From assembly GCA_963691655.1 (NCBI GenBank), contig OY829326.1, forward strand, positions 148,074,998 through 148,138,997: DNA of 64,000 nucleotides, read 5' to 3'. Numbering within the stretch: the first letter of the stretch is position 1; the number at the start of each line of letters is the position of its first letter. The notes beneath the pieces were generated by a model. The model saw nothing but the letters and a program-made list of their open reading frames with translations, was not told where the DNA came from and did no database searches. The translations under genes and the position numbers were made by a program. Source of the stretch: Toxonevra muliebris (taxonomy: Eukaryota; Arthropoda; Insecta; Diptera; Pallopteridae). Below are positions 24,571 through 37,101 of the stretch, piece by piece.

Positions 24571-26104
24571 TTCCGAACAGGCTTGGGTTATACTTTCATA
24601 CTAAATAGTATAGCTAGAAGTACTAGCGGATTTAAAGATTGTGGAAGGAAGGATAATCGTTAAAGTACTTTAACTCAGGAGTAACGATCATCATAGCAGA
24701 GATATTTTCCAAAAAAAAGAAGGCGGTATTCATTTTTTGATGGTCAAAAAAAGAGGTTTATTAAGTGGTGCTGGCTTAAAGTGGAATTTGAACTATTTAA
24801 AGCAAGCCTTTCAAAAGGCCAATAAAAAAAAATTAAAGGAAGCGAAAAGAGAAGCGCAAGAGGGAAAATACTACCATCACCACCCCTCCCCGCTCGTAAT
24901 GTCCAGTTTAAAACAGAGTGAGGTTTGAGCAAAAGGCACTATATTCTATATTCCTATGGTATTGTTTATTCACTTATCTAAAATAGGTAGTGGTATTGGT
25001 CCAGATATATTTTCACTATTAAATGAAGTACATATTTGTATGGAGATATTGTCTAAAAAAATGTTTGCAAAGGTATGCAATATTGTATGGTGCTATAGAC
25101 TTAACTTACTTGGTACTCCGTTGTCCTCTATAACACGTGCATCTAAGTTTCGTTGCCGATTACTGACTTTATTTACTTTCTCAGACATAAATTTTCTCAA
25201 ATATCTATCTACTTCTTCTATCTATCTACTTCTTATCTCTATGGACTATCTACTAAGACAAGACTAACTGCATACCTTTCTCTCTACCACATAGAATCTG
25301 TAACTTAATCAAAGCATATAATGGAAAATTGTTTTAAAATTACATGATAAGTAACGCTTTCACTTCGTTCGCGTTCCACTTCCATACACTTAAATGTTGC
25401 TTAATTATTGCTCCTTTTAAGCTTTTAATTGATAAGTATAAAGTACATCACCGCAGCAACATCAATATGCTTAGTTAAGAAGATTGCGCCATGGAAAGAA
25501 ATTGAGCATAAAAGTGAACAACAAGAAGAAAATAAGATTGTGAATGTGTAGAGGTAAAAAAGTGAAGCACAAGAACAAATTTAATTAAGTATAATGAATA
25601 GAACTTTGTTTATAAAATAAATGCCTCAAATATTAAGCTAGTTTTTGTTATTGTTTATATATAATATATGTATTTCTCTAAAATTTTAGCATAACCCATA
25701 AAAAAATCATTGAAATGATTTAAGATTTTCTTTTAATTTTAGACCACAAACTATCCAACCAATATACTTAGTTCATTCATAAACATAAAAAAGACGAGAC
25801 TCAATGGGATACGATAAAAAAAATAAGACTTCAATTCAATTAAATTTTAGCTCGTTTACTATTCATAAACGTCGCGTTGTTGCAATAAGTGATATTCTTT
25901 TTATCATAGCCGCTTACTATGAAGCGATATTTCTATGCTTCAATAAAAAACAATTTGCCAAAAATAGACATAGAACCATAGACAAACATCACAGTTCACT
26001 TGAATAGATACACTTTGATATTAAGATTTTGCGATTAAACTAGTAAAACTTCTCGGAAGCATAAGTATGAACCAACGAAAATTACTTCCTTCTAGGAATA
26101 TCTC
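24570..26104. other. AT-rich stretch, nothing recognised
   Basis: Degenerate TATCTATC/TTCTATC microsatellite sequence lies at 25200-25255. The open frames at 24737-24928 and 24956-25267 show no recognisable domains. Confidence 0.45.
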
Positions 26105-27210
26105 ATTCAATTCATATTCAACTCATATTCAATTCATATTCAATTCATATTCAATTCATATTCAATTCATATTCAATTCATATTCAATTCATATTCAATT
26201 CATATTCAATTCATATTCAATTCATATTCAATTCATATTCAATTCATATTCAATTCATATTCAATTCATATTCAATTCATATTCAATTCATATTCAATTC
26301 ATATTCAATTCATATTCAATTCATATTCAATTCATATTCAATTCATATTCAATTCATATTCAATTCATATTCAATTCATATTCAATTCATATTCAATTCA
26401 TATTCAATTCATATTCAATTCATATTCAATTCATATTCAATTCATATTCAATTCATATTCAATTCATATTCAATTCATATTCAATTCATATTCAATTCAT
26501 ATTCAATTCATATTCAATTCATATTCAATTCATATTCAATTCATATTCAATTCATATTCAATTCATATTCAATTCATATTCAATTCATATTCAATTCATA
26601 TTCAATTCATATTCAATTCATATTCAATTCATATTCAATTCAAATTCATATTCAATTCATATTCAATTCATATTCAATTCGTATTCAATTCGTATTCAAT
26701 TCATATTCAATTCATATTGAATTCATATTGAATTCATATTGAATTCATATTGAATTCATATTCAATTCATATTGAATTCATATTCAATTCATATTCAATT
26801 CATATTCAATTCATATTCAATTCATATTCAATTCATATTCAATTCATATTCAATTCATATTCAATTCATATTCAATTCATATTCAATTCATATTCAATTC
26901 ATATTCAATTCATATTCAATTCATATTCAATTCATATTCAATTCATATTCAATTCATATTCAATTCATATTCAATTCATATTCAATTCATATTCAATTCA
27001 TATTCAATTCATATTCAATTCATATTCAATTCATATTCAATTCATTTTCAATTCATATTCAATTCATATTCAATTCATATTCAATTCATATTCAATTCAT
27101 ATTCAATTCATATTCAATTCATATTCAATTCATATTCAATTCATATTCAATTCATATTCAATTCATATTCAATTCATGTTCAATACATATTCAATTCATA
27201 TTCAATTCAT
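26105..27210 (+). repeat. 11-bp satellite array, about 100 units
   Basis: The unit ATTCAATTCAT is repeated head to tail almost without error for about 1.1 kb. Variants cluster: ATTGAATTCAT units (with GAATTC) at about 26716-26775, ATTCAATTCGT near 26678-26698, an ATTCAAATTCAT junction near 26636-26646, and a few single-base changes elsewhere. Because 11 is not a multiple of 3 and the unit has no stop in any forward register, all three plus-strand frames are open and read the same 11-residue cycle (NSYSIHIQFIF). The open frames of 217, 168 and 147 codons here are therefore artefacts of the repeat. Confidence 0.97.
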
Positions 27211-27214
27211 ATTA

Positions 27215-30200
27215 ATTTTTTTCGGAAAAAATCAGAGTGATTTGAAATTTTCATAATTTTTAAAATTTATTAACTCAGAGGCCCAATTTCGGTTTAAGGA
27301 AAATGAAAAGTAGCCTTCAGCTCATCAGAACTTGTCAAAACATGTCACCATGCAACTGGAATGTAGTGTACATTGGAACATTTTAACAAACAGACAACGA
27401 TAGCTATCCTCATCTACGGCAGCCACTAGCTAGCAAGCAGTAATACATACACACAGCACAGCATGATATTATCTCAACTCTTATGTTTTTCTTTTGCCGC
27501 TTAACGAAATTATTTCTGTTGCTCATTTCGAAATTGTTATTGAATCTTAAAAGGAAGTAAATAATCCTTGTTGAATGAATGAAAGAATGAATAGAAAATC
27601 TTTGTTGAAAGTCGACATCAACGTTGAAAAACAACAACAATAACGGCAGCTAAGGAGTTGCGGCATGCGGCAATGTCTCAACTAAATGTTGCCAAATTAT
27701 ATGCCATCATTCTCTCTAGCGAACCGAACCCCCCAAAAGTTAAAGAAGAAAGCATTTAGTTAAAGACTACACGTGAAATCAACTGAGCAGCAGCAATAGC
27801 ATAGCGATACTGCGGCTTCCCCATCCATCACTCTTCTTCCCTTTGCTAACCTTCAACGCTATAAAATAACAATGTGACATAGTAAATTGTTTTTGTGGCA
27901 CAAAATTTATAACACCATATTAAAGTCATGCTGCTTCTTCGTCTCAGGGCTGCTCGTTTGAGAATGTAAGTATTTGTGAGGCGCTGAAGCAACGCTGAAG
28001 TAGTGCTGAAGTAGCGCTGAAGTGGAGCTGAAGGCGCTATAGCTGTTGGTGTTTGGAGCTCTGAGGATGGCGTTGAAAACGTATGAATACCATTCATTTG
28101 AGGTTTTTGGTTTTTGTGTGTGTGCTTGTTTGTGTTTGTTGGTTATGTTATTTGTTGCGTTGATGCTCAATAATTTTTATGCGTCCTCCTACATTTTTTT
28201 TTTTTGGTTAGCTTCTTCGTTTTTTTTTTTTTTGTTTCTTAATAATTTTTTCTCCTTCTCCTTAGGTTTCCTTTCGAATTTTATTAAAAGTGGCTAACGT
28301 TTATTTGTATGGCTTAGAAAGCGTTAAGAAGGATAAAGTGTAATAGTAGCAGAAGCAAGTAAGCAAGTGAATACTTAGGATACTTTGTGGAATGAAATGA
28401 AACACTTTTTGCAAGAGAAAGTCGTTCGTCGCTCGTTTTGGTTATTTTTATTAGTATAGTTTTAGGAGGTAGCCATAGCAACTGGGAGAGTGTGAGTAAG
28501 GTCAAAATTGTGCAATAAAAATTACCAGGATAAAAAGATAAAATTTCGTTTTAATAAAATTTGCAAATAATTCAAGAGAGAATCCTCTTTATTTCCTTTT
28601 TTTCTTTCTTTGTTTGAGTTTTTGTTTGTTTGGAATACTGATTTGTTGTTGTTGGTAATGTGCTTAAATTAAAGCAAGCAAGTAAAATCGGTTTAAAATT
28701 TAAATAATAAGTTAATTTTCTAAAAGTTTGCTTTGTGTTTCCTTGTAAATTATGTAATTAAAAGTAAATTAGTGTTTTGAGCTGCAGTAATCTGAAATTT
28801 TCCATTAAAATTATTATGAAAACCTAAGCTTTTGTGTGCTTATAATTTTATAGGATTTATTTAAACTGTGGAGAAAGAAATCAGCTGTTTTTGTATTATT
28901 TCATTAATTAATTATTAAAGTAATAGTTAATTTGTGAAATATTATAACGTTTAAGAATAAACGAAGGTAACGTACAAATGGTCAAAACCTTTAATAATAA
29001 TTTCTGAAATTGGTAAGCAAATATTTTTATTATTCTAACTAAAAATAAATTAAATTTTTATATTCACAACTGAAGAAGGAAGTGCCTAAGTACTTTTAAT
29101 TGCAAAGCATAAAATAACAAACTATTTACTCTGCAACATTGCAGCTAATAACAATTTTTTGTCATGAACTAACTCTACAAAAAAATACAAAAATTAAATG
29201 CTCTACTATGATGAGTATAGAATAATATTGCAGCGTTTGCATGCATAATTTAATTATATTCTACGCACACAAGAAATAGAACGGAAGAATTTCTAGTTCC
29301 CTTCCAAAAAAAAAAAAAAAAAAACTTGAATATTATACCTAAAAAAAAAAAAAATAGGAAGAGCACAAATCAGGAATGAATTGAAAGTAAAATGACAGCG
29401 AACTCATGGTAAAATAGCAGTTGAAGCAAAAACATCGACAACATCATCATCAGCAACATTTCTAGATTCCTTCCGGCAACGCACATTCACACACTTAAAA
29501 TCCTTCGGTAATTCATTTCACATTTTTCTGGTCACGTTTCGTTAGTAAATCAATTAAGTTGTCATAAATTTCATTTCATATTTCAATATCTTTTCATTTC
29601 ATTTATAATATTTTTTCTCACAAATTTTATTTGTTTAGTAAAGAGTCCAGGGTGTGAGATATGGACAGATAGATTCCTTTCTAAATGGTGAGCACTTTTA
29701 ATATTTGAAAATATTGACAATTATTGAAGCATTATTTAAATAACAAATATTTTTTTCGATTTTTTTTTTTGTATGAAACAATAGGAGCACTACTGTCCTA
29801 TTGAAAATCTTAAGCTTGCTTGCTTACACAATAAAATATGTTCTGATTGTCGTTGACCACTATAAACCCGCAGCAAGTCGTTATGAGTTCACGGCTTCAT
29901 GCTCTCCTGCAATCAAGCTTTGCGTGTTATGATTTCCCATAACTGGAAGCGTTGAATTTGAATTTATCAATGGAAAACTTTGCAATTTATACATTTAGAA
30001 GTTTGCTTTTAGAGATCATCTACTAATATTAGCTAAGCCTCGGTTATTTCAAATTTGTGCTTGTTGAGGTTGAGCTTCTCAAACAGACATTTTCTCGCCT
30101 TAGTGTTTTCTAAAGATTTTTTTTATATTGTCTATACCACAGAAGGGCCCAAATAGAACGATATCAATGTTTGCTACTTTCTTGGTTAACTTTTTTACTT

Positions 30201-30289
30201 TGTTTTTCTCTCTCTGTTCTCACATGTTAGACGATCGATTTAGTGAAGTATGAAATTACTTTTGCTTATCACTTACGACTTCAGACTAA
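27215..30289. other. AT-rich stretch with short repeats
   Basis: A small array of GCTGAAGTAGC-like units lies at 27984-28035. Poly-A runs occur at 29309-29324 and 29341-29354. Short open frames on both strands around 27846-28297 follow from the repeats. Nothing else was recognised. Confidence 0.45.
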
Positions 30290-31769
30290 CACTTATTGAC
30301 TCCGATTACTCCAGCCACTGACACCGTATGATTGCCTCTAACTGCGAATTACATCATCTGATGATGATTTGTTGCTTTCATTGCCTCTTGTTATTTGTGA
30401 TTTCCTTCGAATTCCTGCCAGTGGCTTTTACTACATTCGCGTATGGCTTTTTGTACCTCACTTTCTTACACCTTCTCTGGCTATATTTCCTCAACAATCA
30501 TTTTTCTATTCGCAGTATGTTTTCTCAGTACGTTTTTTGATTACACTGTTACCTAACTAATATTTCGTTCATTCCCCTCTATGTGCAGTGATTGACCTAC
30601 AAGGGCATGACATTGTCTCACATACTGTTTATGCTTGTATCCTATTAAGTCTCATTCGACTGCCTACTAGTGTCTAATTGGCTGTTATACGCTTTGACTG
30701 TCTATCATTTACTACATCGAAGAGATTTTTGCTTCTGATTACCTTTGACTGAGCTTTATTCCCACTGTCTGCCGCTAATAGAATCTGATCCAGGGTGGTC
30801 TTATTGTTTCTGATTGCCACTTTATTCCTTCGAAAAACAGCTTCTGAGTTTGTTATATCTGATGGCTTTTGATACCTTCAACTGCCTGCTTTTCAATCCG
30901 AAAGTATTTAATTGCTTTGTATTTCCTCTTACTAATTGCTACGGACTATATTTCATTACATTTGATTATCTTTGATAGTATCTGATCGTCTGCCTCTTAC
31001 TACCTCTGATATCTGCTTGTTGTTCTGGTTGCCTTCTATGCATTGCAAGCTTCGTGCGTTGGCTCTGACAACTTTTATTATCTCAGGCTGCTTCTTCATT
31101 GAATTTGATAAGTTTAAATGCTGACTCTTATTGCCCTGGCTGTGCTTGATTGCCACCGATGGTGTCGCAACGGCCTGCCTAGTTTCAATTGCCAGAGATT
31201 GCCTCTTAGGTAAATCATAAGACTGCTCTAATGGCTTCTAATTGTTTCTGGCTGTGCATTATTGCCTCTGATCCTTAGTGACCATTTATAACTGTCTGTT
31301 ATTGCCTGTGACTACCTACTACTACCTTTAGTAGCTCCAAGTTGCCCTTATTATCCGCGACCCTGACTTCCGCTTTATATTTTTGATATTTTCGAATATC
31401 TTAGATTACTTCTTTTAGCTTCTAAGCGAATTGCTTCTGATGACTTTTGTTACCCCATATGACTATATGACTGCTTTTATTGACTTTGGCTGCACTTTAT
31501 GGGTTGTGGCTCTCTCTTTCTTATCTTTTCTTATCATCTCTAATATTGACTGATAGCCTTTGACTGATGGCCTCTGATACCTTATTACCATCTACTTAAC
31601 AACTTCTAAAATCCATTATTGTTTTTCTCTGTCTCTGAATTTCTCCGACTACTTTCTACAGCTTCTGACTATTTTCAAAAGCATTGGCTTTTGATCCCTT
31701 ACACTGCCTTTCAATGCATCTGACTGATTTTAACTGTCCCTCATTGCCTTAGATTACCTCTTATGTATA
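30290..31769 (+). repeat. Long degenerate minisatellite (TTGCCTCTGA/CTGACT-type units)
   Basis: Over about 1.5 kb the plus strand repeats pyrimidine-rich words such as TTGCCTCTGAT, GACTGCCT, TGATTGCC, CTTCTGAT and TACCTTT every 15 to 25 bases, with extensive drift. The same character resumes for a short distance beyond the DD37E element (33062-33130), so the transposon interrupts the array. Confidence 0.6.
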
Positions 31770-31771
31770 TA

Positions 31772-33059
31772 AGGAGTGAGATCGAAAAAATTTTAACATG
31801 TATAAAATTCAATAATTTTTAAACGGTTGATCTTAGAGTTTTGATTTTTTTTTATTTAATTGGTAATATTTTACAAATTACAGAAAAATATATCTTTTAT
31901 AGTTCTAACCACTATTTATGAACTCGTGTACCTTTTTTGGCAAGCCTTCCATTAGAGATTTGATAGTTCTTCCAGACATCTTTTTTGGAACAGTTTGCTC
32001 AACTCCTTTTAAAATCTTCGATATTTTGGGACTCCTTTTTTGTGTTCTTTAAATTTCTTTTCACAAGAGCTCAATATCTCTCCACTGGTTTTAGCTCCGG
32101 ACAATTTGGAGGATTGGGCTCTCTTGCTACAAAAACTATGTTATTACTTTGGTACCACTCCAGAGCTTTCTTGCCATAGTGACATGATGCCAAATCGGAC
32201 CAAAAATATGTGGACACATTGTGCTCTCTTATGAAAGGAAGAAAGCTTTTTTTCAAACATTCTTTGATGTATATTTCGGTATTTAAAGAGCCCACTGTAG
32301 CAAATGACTTGCTTCTTTTGCCTCATCTGCATATAGCTTGCCATACCAGGAATTTTTTTGGAAATTTTGTCTGCTTTTGGATTCTAAATTATTCTTCGAC
32401 ATTTCGTTGAGCATCAGCAACATAAAAATTTTGACCCGGAAGCTGCGTAAAATCTACGTTTCGTCGTCCATTATACAACATGAATATTTTTGTATGAAAT
32501 TCGATTTTAATTTCCGAGCCCTACTTTTGGCGTCTAAGTTTTTTGTAGCATTCCTGTCTGGAACTTTTTGGACTTTGTATGTTTTCAAACCTACATTGGC
32601 TTTAACTTTTCGCACCAAATAGTCAGAGCACTGGGCTAACCGGGCAGCTTTTCTACCAGATGTGTTTGGAGATCTTTTCAATATGCTTTCTATTTTCTTG
32701 GCTTTCCCAATATCATGTGGTCCTTGTTTTCTTCCCGAACCAGGATTCCTAACGATGGTCAAATTCTCCTGAAACTGTTTAATAACATTGGAAACAGTTT
32801 GACGGCAGACCTTCAATTCTTTGGCCAATTTTTTGTAGGACCAATTTGGATTTTTTTGAAAATTTTTAATAATTTTAAAACGTACTTCTTTTTCTTCACT
32901 CATTTTGATCAAACTCACAATAAATCAACATGTTTGTCATTAAAAATAAGAACTGACATATTTTTCAAAGATAACTAGATCAAAGAATGTTTTAAATTTT
33001 ACACCCAAAAAAAAATTATTAGGTAAAACGTGTGTTAAGATTTTTTTAATCTCACTCCT
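31772..33059 (-). mobile_element. DD37E-type Tc1/mariner-superfamily transposon, near full length
   Basis: The ends are inverted repeats, AGGAGTGAGATCGAAAAAAT on the left and AGGAGTGAGATTAAAAAAAT on the right, and they continue to TTAACA on both. TA flanks both sides (31770-31771 and 33060-33061), which is the expected target duplication. The 1288-bp length matches a complete element of this superfamily. The single transposase gene inside is broken (see 31912-32918). Insertion is into a degenerate minisatellite. Confidence 0.93.
31912..32918 (-). pseudogene. Transposase relic, DD37E group
   Basis: On the minus strand the N-terminal 150 codons are intact: a first helix-turn-helix with ELKVCRQTVSNVIKQF, an NPGSGRK linker, a second helix-turn-helix (SDYLVRKV), and then the first catalytic Asp in IMDDET. 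A frameshift follows at about 32453; the text continues as TQLPGQNFYVADAQ. The second Asp lies in WSDLASCHY, and exactly 37 residues later comes the Glu in NPPNCPELKPVE, so the catalytic spacing is DD37E. A TGG-to-TGA change follows in the ERYW motif, and further stops precede the end. The start at 32918 is the first ATG of the frame; 32903 is an alternative. The relic spans about 335 codons, a normal length. Confidence 0.92.
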
Positions 33060-33061
33060 TA

Positions 33062-33130
33062 CTTATGACTATCCTCAGTGGAATAGCCTGTGACTTTAAT
33101 AGCAACTAACTTGATCTGAAAGATTACTGT
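33062..33130 (+). repeat. Resumption of the degenerate minisatellite
   Basis: TATCCTCAGTGGAATAGCCTG and TGACTTTAATAGCAACTAAC-type text continues the array left of the DD37E element. Confidence 0.4.
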
Positions 33131-34571
33131 TGTTTGTTTCTAAATATTGCAAAAGTCTTTCAAAATCAGTTTACAACAGATTGTGTAAGATTTCAATAAT
33201 TTGATAGCAGCCTGAATGCTCGAAAGATTCACGCTCTCTTAACTGTGGTAATTCAGGCTGAGTTAACATCATTTTTCAAAGATATAAATATGTTTCTGTT
33301 TATAATATGCAAGGGAGTACAGTAGAGCTTTAAATGCCCGGATAGCCAGAATATCGGGATATGTGTACCTAACATGGAACCGAAGGATCCGTAATTAAAA
33401 CTCAATTAAGTAATCGAATGTAAATAATTTAAATTTTGTGTCTCTGCGTATTTTATTTGAAGTGTATTTTTTTGCCAAATATTTTTTAAATAATTTTTTG
33501 AACTGGACATCCACCAGGCAAAGTTCTCAGGAGTCAGGGAGTTCGGATTTAGATAACTCAGATCACATATTCGAAACTCTAATCTGTTTCGAATATCCGG
33601 TGTTACAACGGCCCATTTACTTAGAAGCACTAGAGCATATTCAGTGGTTGCTTTTACAAAATATTGATGCTTGCCTGAATTTTCTCAATTCTAGTGAACT
33701 AATCATTTCTATTTATATAAACCCTTAAATTAGTTTAGCTTTAGAAGAAGATTTGATCTGATTGCTAATTTTTTACTCGGATATATATGAAAAGTTGTTG
33801 AAGAACCTTACACCAGTGCGCGGAAACGTTGTTAGTGTAGTGCTGGGCATCTACAATGATATTGGATTGAACTTCCAATTGAAATAGTTTAACTTTCGTT
33901 GCCATTTTTTGAGTGAATAACCACTAGCAAAATATTATTTAAAATACACATGCAATGCATTTCTATTTAACTTTCTTATGCGAGATAAATACTCTGTGAT
34001 ATATCACTATGAAATAATTGTTAATAACTTAATAAAATCTACTTACATAAATGAAAAAATACGCCCTCATTGTGAAAAATATAAAAGCAGCTATTAAAAT
34101 GTCTCGACTATTAATAAAAATACGCATGCATTTCCTAGCACTTTAACTCCAAAAACAATAACATAACACAAAATTTATTAGACAAATTTTAAATGTAGAA
34201 AGAAAATTTATAACTGCATTTAATATTTCAGCTAAGGAAGTAAGCAATTTCCAAATTTTGTTTTGAATATGATTACGAGTACGTCGTAAGTACTTAACGA
34301 GTACAAAAGTAATTGCACACATCAGCCATAAAAAACATCAGAAATAAAAGCAGAAAGAGTTATGTATTATGTAAGAAGGGAAGCTAGGAAATTACGCCAT
34401 CCATCAAATAAATCATCGGGAAACATCCAAATGATGATGTTGCTTGCTGATGATGATGATGAAGGCAACCAAGTCTTTTGGCAATCTAATAAAGTCATTA
34501 AAAATGCAGACAGGCATAAATCAAAGGCCTAAATATTATGCGAAATTACCGGCGTCTAAAAAAGGAGGGAG

Positions 34572-34621
34572 ACGTGCGGCGGCACGTTTAATATTACATT
34601 AGAAATTAAAAGCGGCGCCGC
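34572..34621. promoter_or_regulatory. GC-rich double palindrome
   Basis: ACGTGCGGCGGCACGT (34572-34587; arms ACGTGC/GCACGT) and the perfect palindrome GCGGCGCCGC (34612-34621) lie 25 bases apart in strongly AT-rich DNA. Such CpG-bearing islands can be protein-binding sites; the function is unknown. Confidence 0.25.
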
Positions 34622-35028
34622 GGAAGTTAATATGAAAACATGTGATAAATAAGCATTTTCATAGCACTTACTGTTGTTTTTTAATACTCAATTGAATATG
34701 AAATAGCGTTATGCGTTACGTTAGCGCTAATTGCACTAGCAATTGTATAATTGCATTATACACTAAATTTCTGTACTTAATTTAAAAATTATTTCATGAA
34801 AGAAAAAATGAAATGGAATAAAAAAAAAAATTCGCATTCGCCTAAATTGAATTAAAAACGAATCAGAATTACAGAAATATTTCGTAGCATGTTTCAATTC
34901 TTTGTGACTTTTGCTGCATAGCAGTTCAGCACAGTGTCGGTGTCGCTGTTTGTCATTGCTAACGTTGCCGGTGCGCCTCATTTCCTTTCAGCTTTATGTG
35001 TGTGACTAAAGGAAAAAAAAAATTGTCA

Positions 35029-35270
35029 CAGGTGTTGCAAAACTCGCTCTTCACCTGCTGCCTCGTCACGCCTTCTTCCTTCCTGCAGCTTTTGCAAAAA
35101 TTCATTCATTCCACCTACTGTATGTAACAACATCCCTGTATCTTCTCATTCTCCATGTCTAAGCGATTTTTGATTACACTTCCGTCGTCGGAAATTATCA
35201 TACATCCTTCAGCTTGAATAATTTTTTGTAAAAAAAAAAAAAAAAAAAGAAATTCACGCGTGTATAAAAG
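35029..35270 (+). promoter_or_regulatory. Paired E-boxes and a TATA-like box
   Basis: CAGGTG (35029-35034) and its inverse CACCTG (35052-35057) are 17 bases apart. TATAAAAG follows at 35263-35270. The order would suit a promoter, but no initiator, transcript or downstream ORF supports it. Confidence 0.15.
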
Positions 35271-36099
35271 GTAAAGCGGAGGTACACAATTTTTATGTTC
35301 ATGTTATTGAGGGTGTAGCAAAGAAACTTTTAAATAATTGAACTGAATTTGAATGGATTTGCAAAAAGGATTTGATAATATTATATAATGGACTGAATAA
35401 GAATTTTCGATACCCTGGCAGTGTTTATAATTCCAAACCCAGAATTGATGACTAACAGTCAGCTCCCGTACCAGTACTGGAACACAATAAATAGGTAATC
35501 TTAAAATTGATATTTTAAAACCAAGGGAAGACCTTCTCACTTACCAAGAATGCTAAGATACATAAATACTAATAATACTAATAGCCATATTGGTTGGTGT
35601 GAAGTTTTTTTGGAAATACTTATTAAAAGTATTTTTCTGATTATGAAACGCACTAGCCATGTTGTACCAATTTCGGTTCCAGTATGGAATTTCCCAGATA
35701 AATCGTCTTTTCTGCTTTGAAACAAATCGATCCTTGAAGAGATCAGGTCTTGAAAATATCGGATCTTGAAATGATCGTTCCTTAAACTGATCTGGGAAAG
35801 AGGCGTTAAATTTTGATATATACTAAAAAAAATAAAATTGGGCAAATGAAGGGACATTACTGGGACATGAAAAATAGGCCAAAAAGGCGTCAAATTAAAA
35901 AGTGACAACCTAGTAAAGTTTTTTCAGATCCAGATGAACAAACGTGGAAACAAATTTTTGAAATCAGATAACTGCTTCCGGGCCCAAAAGGGGCCAATAA
36001 ATTGTGATTTTTCAAAATTTTTTGACCAAAAGTTTTTTCAAATTTCACAGTTCTTTTATTTATCCTTGAGTGTAGAGTATAATGCAAAAATAATTTTTG

Positions 36100-36246
36100 A
36101 AATCGGATAATATTTATTGGTGCATCCAGACGTACAAAGCTGGTAAGTTTTCAAAAATTCCGCGAAAATTGTATGAGAAGTAAAAAATATGGTCGAAACT
36201 TCTGAACTTTGAACCTCTTGTGGCACCAATAAATATTATCCGATTT
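36100..36246. repeat. Inverted repeat with perfect 24-bp arms
   Basis: AAATCGGATAATATTTATTG (first 20 of 24 bases, 36100-36123) is repeated inverted at 36223-36246, separated by 99 bases. It probably represents a small foldback element. No target duplication was resolved. Confidence 0.75.
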
Positions 36247-36589
36247 GAAAAAACCTTTAGTCAACAGATTTACAAAAATCATAATTTATTGTCGAAATTT
36301 CGGTATTTTCAATAACCTGAAACACTAGTGTTAAACCCATGTAAATTTACGTTAGTATTCACAACTGCTATTGGCCCGATCCCAAATTTTTGTTGAAGAG
36401 ATTTTATATCTTAAGGTACATAATACACAGTTCATTTATTTAACGAAATTTTTTTTAAAGATACCGACTATATAAGGTATTCTAGATCAGAGACGGATCC
36501 TTGTCAATGGTTAGAACCATTTAAAGTCTTTCTACATCGCTATCATATACACTTCAGTTACAATAAATCAATACATTTGAAATCGAAAC

Positions 36590-36910
36590 AGTCTGAATTT
36601 TTGTCGGGTTTTGGTCAGAGTTATTTCTGTACTTTGTACTAAATTTTGAACTCAATTTAGGTGTGATCTGTTTAAAATTTGGTTCTGATTTTTGTTTTGA
36701 ACTTAGTCTGAATAACGATTTGAGTTTTAATTGTGAAAATCTAATTTTTGGTGTGATTTTGCGGCAAAATTTTGGTCTGATTTTAAGTTTGAATTGGTCT
36801 GATTTTAAGTTCGAAATTGGTCTGATTTCTTGCTTGATTTATGGTCTGGGATTTAGTTAAAGTTTTGCTCTGTTTTAGGTCTGGATTTTCCGTTTTATTT
36901 ACTAATCTGG
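36590..36910 (+). repeat. Degenerate GGTCTGATTTTAAG-type array
   Basis: Units such as TTGGTCTGATTTTAAGTT and GGTCTGATTTCTTGC recur every 15 to 25 bases. The array resembles that at 12893-13290. It produces the fortuitous 65-codon frame at 36663-36860. Confidence 0.6.
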
Positions 36911-37101
36911 TCTAATCTCTCTCTGTGCTGTGTCTACTGGCAACAGGGACACTCAGTACTTAACCTTCTAAAACCCTAGAACCGGGTAAATATACAAAAA
37001 ATAATACGGCCTTAAGGTTAAACATCGTCACACCATGGACTCACTATAGGAAATCCCCTTTTTGATAACAAGTTCATCACGCTTATACCTCCTAGACAGG
37101 A

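Larger units (their letters stand above)
33131..36099. other. Stretch without a supported gene
   Basis: The segment near 33319 starts CAGTAGAGCTTTAAATGCCC, reminiscent of pogo-type termini, but no partner end was found. Minus-strand frames at 35304-35540 and 35537-35908 (123 codons) have no recognisable domain. Four GATC(N)TTGAA-like words recur at 35728-35795. Regulatory-looking sites at 34572-34621 and 35029-35270 are listed separately. Confidence 0.4.

Noticed and set aside
26105..27210. CRISPR-like array
   Set aside because: The repeats are contiguous 11-bp units without spacers, in a eukaryotic context.
26067..27256. Three overlapping open frames of 147 to 217 codons
   Set aside because: They are read-throughs of the 11-bp satellite; every forward register is open and gives the same cyclic peptide, so they are not genes.
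33319..33620. pogo-type element beginning CAGTAGAGCTTTAAATGCCC
   Set aside because: Only one end-like sequence was found, with no inverted partner and no transposase text.
35263..35270. TATAAAAG as a functional core promoter
   Set aside because: No initiator, downstream element or reading frame supports transcription; kept only as a weak regulatory note.
35537..35908. 123-codon minus-strand frame
   Set aside because: No domain, signal or homology-like wording; its length is not remarkable in 64 kb of six-frame AT-rich DNA.
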